Part shown: positions 46,784-54,566 of the stretch, one piece after another
How positions within the stretch are numbered: the first letter of the stretch is position 1
Layout of the letters: each line of letters opens with the position of its first letter
Origin: Janthinobacterium agaricidamnosum NBRC 102515 = DSM 9628
GTDB lineage: Bacteria; Pseudomonadota; Gammaproteobacteria; Burkholderiales; Burkholderiaceae_D
Assembly: GCF_000723165.1 (NCBI RefSeq)
Contig: NZ_HG322949.1
Location: 4,547,222-4,611,221 of the forward strand
Direction of reading: 5' to 3'
Length of the DNA: 64,000 bases
Program-made: the position numbers and the translations under genes
Notes under the pieces: model-generated
What the model was told of the DNA's origin: nothing
What the model saw: the letters and a program-made list of their open reading frames with translations, nothing else
Database searches by the model: none

Positions 46784-47777
46784 CGATTTTCTCATGGCAT
46801 GGTCTTCGCTAACGGGCGCCGACATTGAACCAGGATGGCAGGCCATCTGCCTCCCCTCATCTGGGCCACTTCAAGTGCGCGCCGGCCGCCGCTCACCTGA
46901 CAACAGCGAGGCGGTATTGGTGGGATTCCCCACGGCGCGGCTCGCAGCGGCCGACAAACTCCCCGAAGGCCAGGGCTTCGCGGTCGAACGAGCAGACCCC
47001 GAAGGCAGCGGCAAGCTTTGGCTCGCCTTGACCCGAAAGTCTGCCGGCAGTGCAGAGCTTTTCGCCGCCATGGCATGCGATGTCATCGGAGCTCTCGATG
47101 ACGCGGTGGCGGCAAGCGCCGATGAAACCAAACTCTTGCGAGTCATCACAAGACGGGTTGGAGCTTGGCAGGAATTCATGCGCAAGGGAACGCAAGTTCT
47201 CAGCCCCGAGGCCGAGATTGGTTTGATCGGTGAGCTCACGCTGCTTCGCGCCATCATCGACGCAGGAGTTTCTGCCGCGCTTGCCATTGAATCCTGGATC
47301 GGCCCACTCGACGGCATACAGGACTTCGAGCTCGGCACTGGGGCATTGGAGGTCAAGACCACGTTATCAACGGCAGGTTTTCTGGCCAAGATCGGTTCGC
47401 TCGAACAGCTCGACGATTCCACGCGCCAGCCCCTCTTTGTGGCCGGCGCTCGGCTGCGGCAAACCGAAAGTGGACAGAACCTGTCCGCGATCGTCGAAGC
47501 AATACGATTGGCTATCAAAGGCGATGCCGAAGCAGAACGGCTCTTGACTGAGCGTCTGCTCGCTGCGGGCTACATAGACGCGCACGCCGAGCGCTATCCA
47601 CGACGATTTGAACAGGTAGGAACACGTGTTATCGAAGTAGTGAGTGACTTCCCGCGTCTGACCCCGGGAAATGTACCTGCGGGTATCATGAGAACCATGT
47701 ATGAAATTGACCTCGATAAGGTGCCTGGAAAAAACGTCGGCACAGAGGGTGCATTAAAAAAATTGGGAGCAATCTAA
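46767..47777 (+). CDS. PD-(D/E)XK motif nuclease (DUF4420-like)
   Basis: The 336-residue protein has a restriction-nuclease core around 150-215: a helix GLIGELTLLRAIID, then GIQDFELGTGALEVKTTLST, which supplies the Asp and the E-x-K of PD-(D/E)XK enzymes. The overall pattern is that of the DUF4420 family found beside Z1 proteins. It is the likely DNA-cutting subunit. AGGAAT precedes the ATG at 46767. Confidence 0.85.
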   Translation: MARPSNDFLMAWSSLTGADIEPGWQAICLPSSGPLQVRAGRRSPDNSEAVLVGFPTARLAAADKLPEGQGFAVERADPEGSGKLWLALTRKSAGSAELFAAMACDVIGALDDAVAASADETKLLRVITRRVGAWQEFMRKGTQVLSPEAEIGLIGELTLLRAIIDAGVSAALAIESWIGPLDGIQDFELGTGALEVKTTLSTAGFLAKIGSLEQLDDSTRQPLFVAGARLRQTESGQNLSAIVEAIRLAIKGDAEAERLLTERLLAAGYIDAHAERYPRRFEQVGTRVIEVVSDFPRLTPGNVPAGIMRTMYEIDLDKVPGKNVGTEGALKKLGAI

Positions 47778-47779
47778 GT

Positions 47780-49555
47780 ATGAATTTGACTGAATTTCTG
47801 TGTGAGACGCAGGCCACCGTCCGCTCGCAAATGCGAGATGGAGCACTATATGAAGAATTGGTATTCGCTGGTATCGTAATGGATCACATGTCGGAAATCG
47901 GCATGACGTTCGAACCGGTCGAATGTCACTTTGAAGGCAAGGTAGGCAATGCGAATCTGAGGCTTAGCGGCTACTCCGTATCAGAAGATAGCGACCAACT
48001 CGACCTGTTTGTCAGCCTATATGATAACGTCGATACTCCTACGCCAATTCCAGACTCCGAAACCAAGACTGCCGTGGAGCAATGCCTGCGATTTCTGACG
48101 CTTTGCGCGGAGGGCAAGATGGCTCAGAAACTTGATCCTTCTAGTGACGTGCGCTCATTGGCTGAGACATTGCATGGCATCTACAACGACTTGGAACAAA
48201 TCCGTGTCTATGTCATCACTGACAAAGTCGCGAAGTCCAAGAGCTTCAAGACACGCGATATCGGCGGGAAGGCCGTGCGCCTGGAAGTCATGGACATCGA
48301 GCGCCTCCATCGTCATTGGTCTGAGGGAAAACCACGTGATGAACTAGTCGTGGATTTTACTGAAGTTTCGGGAGCACCTCTCCCGTGCGTTTTTGTGCCT
48401 GGAGAAAACGATGATTATGACTATGCCCTTACTGCCGTTCCTGGCGAGGCTCTACGACTACTCTACGAAAAATTTGGCGCGCGTCTTCTCGAAGCCAATG
48501 TCCGATCCTTCCTCAGTGTTAAAGGCAAAGGGGTCAACTCTGGCATTCAGACTACTTTACGAACAGCGCCTGAGCGCTTCATGGCCTACAACAATGGCAT
48601 CGTGATAGTAGCCGATGAAATGCGCTTGGGCAAACCGGGAGATGGATCGGCCGGGATCGCATGGCTGAAAGGGCTCCAAATCGTCAATGGTGGCCAGACG
48701 ACAGCCTCGCTTTATTTCACCAAGAAAAAATATCCCGACACCGATCTGAGCCATGTCAGAGTTCCGGCCAAGATTATCGTGATGAAGACCCAGGACTCCA
48801 CAAAAGAAGAGGCGCTTGTCTCTGACATATCGCGCTTCGCCAACAGTCAGAATGCAGTCAAGCAATCGGATCTCTCGGCGAACAAGCCCTTCCATGTCGA
48901 GATAGAAAAGCTCTCTCGTTCGATCTACTGCCCGGACGGCATCGGCCAATGGTTCTACGAGCGCGCTGCGGGCAGCTATAACACCCTTCTAGCCCGCGAA
49001 GGGGCGACACCAACAAAGCTTAAGGCGTTGAAGGATGCAATCCCGACGGCCCGGCGCCTCACCAAAACTGACTTGGCAAAATACATCACCGCGTGGGACC
49101 GCAAACCTGACATCGTCAGTCTTGGCTCCCAGAAGAACTTCGACCGTTTCATGGCCTCGCTCACTCCGTCCGATGCCCAAGAGACGGCGCTGCCCACGGT
49201 ACCCGAATTCAAAGCCATGATCGCCAAGGCCAAAATTTACAGGGACTCCCAAAAACTTCTACGTCCTATGTTCCAGGCGTTTCAAGCCAACGTCACCGCC
49301 TACACTGTCTCGCTGCTATCAGAAAAGCTCGGAAGTCGCATCGATCTTGATCGCATTTGGGCAAAGCAGGCTGTTTCCCCCGAGCTGCTCTCACAGATCG
49401 CAGTCTGGGCTAAGGAGGTCAACGATGTGCTCCACGCCTCCGCTGGTGGTCGCATGGTTTCTGAATGGGCCAAGCGGCCAGAGTGTAAAGATGCCGTGAT
49501 GAGTGCGAGCTATTCGGTAGCCAAGTCCAACATCCCCGAGGTCAGGGCGATGTAG
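47780..49555 (+). CDS. AIPR family protein
   Basis: The 591-residue protein shows the AIPR (abortive infection phage resistance) pattern: an N-terminal region, LLEANVRSFLSVKGKGVNSG, RFMAYNNGIVIVADE, IVNGGQTTASLYF and FANSQNAVKQSDL. AIPR proteins occur in several phage-defence operons; their biochemical activity is unclear. It starts 3 bases after the nuclease gene with GGGAG upstream. Confidence 0.88.
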   Translation: MNLTEFLCETQATVRSQMRDGALYEELVFAGIVMDHMSEIGMTFEPVECHFEGKVGNANLRLSGYSVSEDSDQLDLFVSLYDNVDTPTPIPDSETKTAVEQCLRFLTLCAEGKMAQKLDPSSDVRSLAETLHGIYNDLEQIRVYVITDKVAKSKSFKTRDIGGKAVRLEVMDIERLHRHWSEGKPRDELVVDFTEVSGAPLPCVFVPGENDDYDYALTAVPGEALRLLYEKFGARLLEANVRSFLSVKGKGVNSGIQTTLRTAPERFMAYNNGIVIVADEMRLGKPGDGSAGIAWLKGLQIVNGGQTTASLYFTKKKYPDTDLSHVRVPAKIIVMKTQDSTKEEALVSDISRFANSQNAVKQSDLSANKPFHVEIEKLSRSIYCPDGIGQWFYERAAGSYNTLLAREGATPTKLKALKDAIPTARRLTKTDLAKYITAWDRKPDIVSLGSQKNFDRFMASLTPSDAQETALPTVPEFKAMIAKAKIYRDSQKLLRPMFQAFQANVTAYTVSLLSEKLGSRIDLDRIWAKQAVSPELLSQIAVWAKEVNDVLHASAGGRMVSEWAKRPECKDAVMSASYSVAKSNIPEVRAM

Positions 49556-49593
49556 GATGCCCTCGACAGTAGCAATCGACAAGGAATCGACAC

Positions 49594-50049
49594 ATGACAG
49601 ACATCGTGCCGCCCTCAGTCCGAAGCCGGATGATGTCTGACATCAAGGGGAAAAACTCTCAACCCGAGATGCTGGTAAGACGAATCTTATTTGCCGCTGG
49701 GTACAGATTTCGGTTGCATCGTCGCGATTTACCCGGTACGCCCGACATCGTCATGTCAAGCCGAAAGGTCACCATCTTCGTGCATGGTTGCTTTTGGCAT
49801 GCTCACAAGGGATGCAAATACTTCAAAATTCCGGCTACGAGGCGCGACTTCTGGGTTAAAAAACTAGAAGCCAATGTCGAGCGGGACAAAAAAGCCATTG
49901 AGAAGTTAATAGCCATGGGCTGGCGAGTTCTATGCGTTTGGGAGTGCGCCACTCGAGATCACGAAACAGTCAAATCATTGGACAATAAAATTGTCCAATG
50001 GATCAATAGCGACAAGCAGTTCGGAGAGATTGGCGGGCCACTGGCCTAA
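49594..50049 (+). CDS. vsr: Very short patch repair endonuclease
   Basis: The 151-residue protein carries the Vsr hallmarks: SRMMSDIKGKNSQPE, LPGTPDIV (catalytic Asp), FVHGCFWHAHKGCKYFKIPA and NVERDKKAIEKLIAMGWRVL. Vsr nicks next to T:G mismatches that arise when 5-methylcytosine deaminates, so it accompanies C5-cytosine methyltransferases. AGGAA precedes the ATG. It ends 14 bases from the end of the convergent methyltransferase gene. Confidence 0.95.
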   Translation: MTDIVPPSVRSRMMSDIKGKNSQPEMLVRRILFAAGYRFRLHRRDLPGTPDIVMSSRKVTIFVHGCFWHAHKGCKYFKIPATRRDFWVKKLEANVERDKKAIEKLIAMGWRVLCVWECATRDHETVKSLDNKIVQWINSDKQFGEIGGPLA

Positions 50050-50063
50050 CTATCCAATAACAG

Positions 50064-51623
50064 CTATTGCGTTTCCTGTAGCGAAGCCAAGAATTTATAG
50101 ACGACTTTTGCAATTTTTCTGGCCAATAACGGAGGAACTGCATTTCCTATCTGCCCATACTGCTCAGTTCTACTTCCTTCGAAAAAGTAATTATCTGGGA
50201 AAGTCTGCAAACGCGCCGCCTCCCTTACTGTGAGACTTCGGCACTGAACAGGATCGGGGTGAATGTAGTAATGCCCATCCTTCTTGATGTGCGCCACAAC
50301 AGTCGATGAGGGAGCATTTCCAATTTGAACCCGGAATCGGTCCGCGAAAGGGATCTCCTCTGCATCCACGTTCATGTGGTCCGGCATCAGCTTGGGCGGA
50401 AAATCATACAACGTGGGTGCATAGCCCATTTCTTGGGCGAAGCAAGCTGCAAACAGGTAGCGGTGCAAGTCCGACCGCATGTGGCTACGAGTTTCGTGCT
50501 GCAATACTCCGCCTAATCGGTTATCCAGATACCACGAGCGCAGCTCTTTAGGCATTTCAGTGCTCGGTGTCACTTTTGTGGGGATAAAACTTCCTCCTGA
50601 CGAGACCAACTTCTCTGCCTTCGCGGCCGTTTTCAGCATTAGCGCCTCAATCCTACCGCGCAAAGGTGACCGCCATAAATTCAAACTCGATCGGGCCTTT
50701 TTCATGACCCCGTGCCATGCCTGATGCGAGTCCGGCTCTTTGGAGAGTCGACTCCTCAACGACGGTAGACCTGACAATGCAACTGTCACTCCAACCTTTG
50801 GAGTGGTTTTTCTTAGCAAGAATCGACGCGTCGTTTGCGCGAGTGCCGGAGTACTCTCGGCAACATCGGACCTGATTCCAAATAAGATTACGCGGTGACG
50901 ACTTTGTGGGACACCATAATCATCTGCCTCAATCACGTAGTCACTGGGTTTGAGTTCGTTGCCCTCAACAACCAGTGAGCGAATTTGATAGCTAAGGCCA
51001 TCCTTAGGGGCTGAAAGGTCGCGCAAAATACGCTCGAATATTTTGGAGCCACCATGCTTGGAGCTGAGCATACCCTTGACGTTCTCCATCACAAAGACCG
51101 ATGGCTCAAACTCTTGAATAATCCGCAGATATTCCGTATAAAGAAAATGTCTCTTGTCGCTCTCGAAAGCTTCTGGATCCTTTCCTCGAAGACGCGAGCG
51201 TCCAGCGGTCGAATAGGCTTGACAAGGCGGCCCTCCGATTAACACCCAATTGGTGTTGCTGCCTATGCCTTCCCTAATCCAAGCATCGATGGTTTCGTGA
51301 GGCGTTGCCCCGAGTTCAGCGCAACGAGCCTCCTTCGCTGCTTCTTCCTCCGCACTTTTGATATCCGGGTGCTTAAAAAACTCTTCACGAGTAATATCAC
51401 CGCGCACATACTGATAATAACTGTCCGGGGCATGGCCCTTAGGAAATTTTCTAAACAAAGCTCTTAGCATCAAAGTTCGATGGGCGACAGGATCTTTCTC
51501 AATCGAGACTTTGACGCCGAATCGTGGGAGCCCATTTTCGTCCACAATGGAAGAAAATCCTTCACAAAGTCCCCCCGGACCGGCGAACAAGTCGATCACC
51601 GGAATTTTGCTACGCTCTGCCAT
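50064..51623 (-). CDS. DNA (cytosine-5-) methyltransferase
   Basis: The 519-residue enzyme has motif I VIDLFAGPGGLCEGF, the catalytic PCQ loop IGGPPCQAYSTAGR (motif IV), motif VI FVMENVKGM, motif VIII YGVPQSRHRVILFGIR, and motif X YGQIGNAVPPLLA. The variable target-recognition region (about 330-430) gives no clue to the site. ATG 51623 is preferred over the TTG three bases upstream. It protects host DNA from the Z1/nuclease system and is transcribed toward it. Confidence 0.94.
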   Translation of the reverse strand: MAERSKIPVIDLFAGPGGLCEGFSSIVDENGLPRFGVKVSIEKDPVAHRTLMLRALFRKFPKGHAPDSYYQYVRGDITREEFFKHPDIKSAEEEAAKEARCAELGATPHETIDAWIREGIGSNTNWVLIGGPPCQAYSTAGRSRLRGKDPEAFESDKRHFLYTEYLRIIQEFEPSVFVMENVKGMLSSKHGGSKIFERILRDLSAPKDGLSYQIRSLVVEGNELKPSDYVIEADDYGVPQSRHRVILFGIRSDVAESTPALAQTTRRFLLRKTTPKVGVTVALSGLPSLRSRLSKEPDSHQAWHGVMKKARSSLNLWRSPLRGRIEALMLKTAAKAEKLVSSGGSFIPTKVTPSTEMPKELRSWYLDNRLGGVLQHETRSHMRSDLHRYLFAACFAQEMGYAPTLYDFPPKLMPDHMNVDAEEIPFADRFRVQIGNAPSSTVVAHIKKDGHYYIHPDPVQCRSLTVREAARLQTFPDNYFFEGSRTEQYGQIGNAVPPLLARKIAKVVYKFLASLQETQ

Positions 51624-51678
51624 CAATTTTTTCTTTATATCATTCGTCCAAGGGTCATCCAGCCCCCCACGATAAAAC

Positions 51679-51694
51679 GGTGAGCACTGTCACC
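51679..51694. promoter_or_regulatory. Operator-like inverted repeat upstream of the methyltransferase
   Basis: GGTGA (51679-51683) and TCACC (51690-51694) flank GCACTG about 55-70 bases before the methyltransferase start. Such sites can control timing of methylation in restriction systems, but no controller (C) protein gene is seen. Confidence 0.25.
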
Positions 51695-51812
51695 ATTACA
51701 CCACTACATAATAACCCTCAAAGCCCATCATTTTATCCCATATCGTTACATCTCCACCAACGATGTCAACGTCAAACACATCGATAAAATTGAGAACAAT
51801 AAATATAACTGT

Positions 51813-52556
51813 TCAGCCGGGGACTGGCTGAATCGGGTTTCCGGCGAAGGCGCGTTGCAGGACCGGGACAGCGAGCATGCCGTGGCCCTGTTTGCGTAGC
51901 GTGTCCAGACAGGAGCGGATGACGCAGAAGTTTTGCGCGCCCAGCAAGGTACGGAACGAGCCGGAGATTTTCTGTTTCACCTTCAGCATGCGGATGGCGC
52001 GTTCGCCGAGGTTGTTGGTGAACGGCACGGCAGGATCGGACACGAACAGCAGCACCGCGTCGGCATGCCGGCGCAAGCGCTGCAACAGGTTGAAGGCGAC
52101 CGATTGCTTGACGCGGCCAGCCTTGCCAGTGGGCTTGAGTCGGGCGGGATGCCGTCGTTCGCCTTCGGCCAGAATGGTGTCGTAGAAAGTGCGCAAGGCC
52201 GCCTTGTCGGCGTCGCCAAGGATGATGTTTTTGCGCTGCGCCGCCTCGCGCAATTCGTTGGCGCGCAGCAGCAGTTCGCTCATCCTGGCGGGCCAGCGCT
52301 CACCGGTTAGTTCTTGAACGTAGAGCAGTTCGCGCAGAAAATGGGCGTTGCACAGGGCGTGCGTGCCGGGTAATTGCCAGTACGGCACCCAGCAATCATG
52401 GATCAGCACGCCAATGCACTGCGGCAGAATGGCTTGCGCGGCGATTGCCTCCATGCCGCGCTTGGCGTGCACGCCATACCATGTCTAGCTGTCATTGGCG
52501 GCCACATGCAACCAGTGCAATTTCCCTTGGACGCGCAGACAAAGACAAATCAATAG
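51813..52556 (-). mobile_element. Degraded IS66-family transposase remnant
   Basis: An open stretch (52472-51813) encodes the C-terminal half of an IS66 TnpC transposase: AILPQCIGVLIHDCW, ALCNAHFLREL and FTNNLGERAIRMLKVKQKIS (last catalytic Glu region). Upstream, RVQGKLHWLHVAANDS is in the same frame but is cut by a TAG just before TWYGVHAKRG. The N-terminal half, TnpA/TnpB and terminal repeats are not seen. It marks the right side of the low-GC island. Confidence 0.85.
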
Positions 52557-52738
52557 CCGTCGCTACCCACTACAAGGTACGAAATTCGGGTACAAAAAAC
52601 ATTGCGCAAAAATTTTTCCTGCCTCCGTCTAATCGAATAAGAATTATATTTTCAATAACTCATTGAGATGTCCCAACGCCGTCTCGGATAGAGCGCGTAA
52701 CAATGCCAATACTCCCATCAACCAATCCCGGAGACATC

Positions 52739-53230
52739 ATGGCACTCGACGTGTATCTGCAAATCGACGGCATCAAAGGCGAATCGACGGACTCCGGGCA
52801 TCAAGGCTGGATCGAGGTCACTTCTGCGCAGTGGGGCGTCATGCAACCAAAAAGCGCCACCGCATCGACGGGCGGCGGCCATACCGCCGAGCGGTGTGAG
52901 CACCGCAGCCTGTCGATCACCAAGCTGGCCGACTTATCCTCACCTCTGCTGATGCAAACCTGCTCCGCTGGGCGGACGATCCCAAAGGCCAAGCTCGAAT
53001 TCATGCGCGCCGACGGCAACGGTAATCCCGTCAAGTATTACGAGGTCGATCTGGAAAATGTCTTGATCGGCAGCATGGATCAAATGGTGCATGAGGGTAG
53101 CGTCTTGCACGACGCTATCGGACTGAAATTTTCAAAAGTGCTTTGGAAGTACACCCAGCAAAAAATTGGCGGCGGCGCCGGTGGCAACACGACCGGTGGC
53201 TGGAATCTTTCGACCAACCGCATCGCGTAA
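52739..53230 (+). CDS. hcp: Hcp family type VI secretion protein
   Basis: The 163-residue protein matches the Hcp tube subunit: MALDVYLQIDGIKGES, a TGGGHTAERCEHRSLSITK strand pair and VLWKYTQQ near the end. It forms hexameric rings of the T6SS tube and can carry small effectors. GGAGA precedes the ATG. The next gene starts 11 bases downstream and encodes a peptidoglycan-active enzyme, so this copy probably exports that effector. Confidence 0.93.
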   Translation: MALDVYLQIDGIKGESTDSGHQGWIEVTSAQWGVMQPKSATASTGGGHTAERCEHRSLSITKLADLSSPLLMQTCSAGRTIPKAKLEFMRADGNGNPVKYYEVDLENVLIGSMDQMVHEGSVLHDAIGLKFSKVLWKYTQQKIGGGAGGNTTGGWNLSTNRIA

Positions 53231-53241
53231 GGGAACGAACC

Positions 53242-53706
53242 ATGCTTGAAGTCCAACCCAAGGATACACGCGGCTTATTCGTGGTTCCGCAAGCCCCGGA
53301 GGATGCGGGTTACTACGTGTATGGCACGCCGGGGAGCGGTGCCGGCCAGTATGCACACCCTGCGATGATGACCGCCATACTGCGCGTGGAGCGTGAATGG
53401 CAGGCGATCGACAGTCGAAAGTTTGGCGTCGGGAATATCAGTCTGGCTAACGGAACCGCCTATGGCAAGCACAAAACGCATAAAAGCGGCTTGGAGGTGG
53501 ATATCCGTCCGCTACGCAAGGACGGTCTTCACGTTGCGGTATATTGGTACAACGAAGAGTATGATCGCACCGCAACGGCGAGACTCATCGAACTTTTTCG
53601 AGTTTATACCAGCGTGTACAAGGTATTATTTAACGATCCCGATATCCCATTCGTGCACCGCTTCAAGGATCACGACCATCACTTCCACTTGGAATTGAGA
53701 ACCTGA
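53242..53706 (+). CDS. MepA-like (LAS) peptidoglycan peptidase, probable T6SS effector
   Basis: The 154-residue protein has the LAS metallopeptidase zinc motifs: HKSGLEVDIRP (H-x-S-G-x-x-x-D, about residue 75) and DHDHHFHLEL near the C-terminus (H-x-H). This is as in penicillin-insensitive murein endopeptidase MepA, but much shorter and without a signal peptide. That fits delivery by the adjacent Hcp rather than Sec export. AGGGAACG precedes the ATG. Confidence 0.82.
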   Translation: MLEVQPKDTRGLFVVPQAPEDAGYYVYGTPGSGAGQYAHPAMMTAILRVEREWQAIDSRKFGVGNISLANGTAYGKHKTHKSGLEVDIRPLRKDGLHVAVYWYNEEYDRTATARLIELFRVYTSVYKVLFNDPDIPFVHRFKDHDHHFHLELRT

Positions 53707-53707
53707 G

Positions 53708-54079
53708 ATGAAAAAATTATCGGGGCTGATATTAAGTGTAAGTGCCATCGCCGTGCTTTCACTGGCTTATGCAGGTGAAAAAAACTGGGGCGAATACAAG
53801 CCGTTCAAGGGCTCTTACCTGATCTACTCGAACGACTTGGGCGAGCAGGAGCCGCCTACGCGGAATGATCGTAAAATCTCTTTCATGGTCACCGGGACCA
53901 TCGCCAAGGATATGTTTGACTCGATGTCTCCTGACTCAAAAGACAGTTGCAGTTCAGACAAAGACTATCGTGAGCGCAATAAGGACAATGTCTCCTGCAC
54001 CCTGGATCACGGCGAATATGCGTGCCACTTCGGATTTAACCTGCGAACCGGCAAGAGCATTGCTGGAGCAATTTGTTAA
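53708..54079 (+). CDS. Exported small protein, candidate immunity protein
   Basis: The 123-residue protein has a signal peptide (cleavage near SLAYAGEK) and four Cys in the mature part (positions ~82, 97, 106, 123) that could form disulfides. It starts one base after the peptidase gene, the classic place for a periplasmic T6SS immunity protein. I do not recognise the family; the role is inferred from position, export and size. Confidence 0.72.
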   Translation: MKKLSGLILSVSAIAVLSLAYAGEKNWGEYKPFKGSYLIYSNDLGEQEPPTRNDRKISFMVTGTIAKDMFDSMSPDSKDSCSSDKDYRERNKDNVSCTLDHGEYACHFGFNLRTGKSIAGAIC

Positions 54080-54154
54080 TGTTCCAATTTTGATGGACTG
54101 ATGCGTTGTGTGCCGTGAAAGCTTGCTCAGCCGAAACCTAATTAGCACCACAAA

Positions 54155-54346
54155 CGCGCGCCCTCGGCGCGCGGGGCTGCCGCGCAGCGGCAGCAGTTGG
54201 GCGATTCGGAGAGGCTCGCCCCGGCAGGGGCGATGCCTTCGAATCCCCCGCGCAAGCCCCGCAGGGGGCTTGCTTCTCTCCGCCACAGGCGAAAAAAAAA
54301 AGCTACCCGAGGGTAGCTTTTCTTTTTTTCGTCTGTGGCGGAGAGA
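54155..54346. repeat. Array of perfect hairpins next to tRNA-Ser
   Basis: Four GC-rich hairpins follow one another. 54155-54173 has 8-bp arms and a CTC loop; 54176-54194 has 8-bp arms and a GCA loop. 54216-54233 has 7-bp arms and a GGCA loop, inside an outer GATTCG/CGAATC pair at 54203-54245. 54252-54273 has 9-bp arms and a GCAG loop. They abut a long imperfect palindrome (54275-54346) centred on the tRNA terminator, whose right arm includes the 3' end of tRNA-Ser. No gene is seen in 54080-54335. Confidence 0.7.
54301..54318 (-). terminator. tRNA-Ser terminator
   Basis: AGCTACCC-GA-GGGTAGCT is flanked by A and T runs on both sides, so it can terminate from either strand. Confidence 0.85.
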
Positions 54347-54426
54347 GGGGGATTCGAACCCCCGATAGGCTATGAACCTATACACGCTTTCCAGGCGTGC
54401 GACTTCAACCACTCATCCACCTCTCC
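54336..54426 (-). tRNA. tRNA-Ser (GGA)
   Basis: On the minus strand the sequence starts GGAGAGGTGGATGAGTGG, has anticodon GGA within CTGGAAA, a long variable arm, the T-loop GGTTCGAATCC and ends CTCTCTCCGCCA with encoded CCA. This is a complete class II cloverleaf. Confidence 0.95.
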
Positions 54427-54465
54427 TGCTTACTGCTATGCTTCTTCGTTCTCACGAAGCCGCGA

Positions 54466-54494
54466 ATTATAGCAAGGATACTGAAAAGTACCAA
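54466..54494 (-). promoter_or_regulatory. tRNA-Ser promoter
   Basis: On the minus strand: TTGGTA (54494-54489), 17 bases, TATAAT (54471-54466), about 40 bases before the tRNA. Confidence 0.7.
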
Positions 54495-54566
54495 AAAAAT
54501 TTTCCCGCCCCCCTGCCCTGACCGCACCAGACTTGAAATCTCATGCAGTCAGGCAGCAGTACCGAA

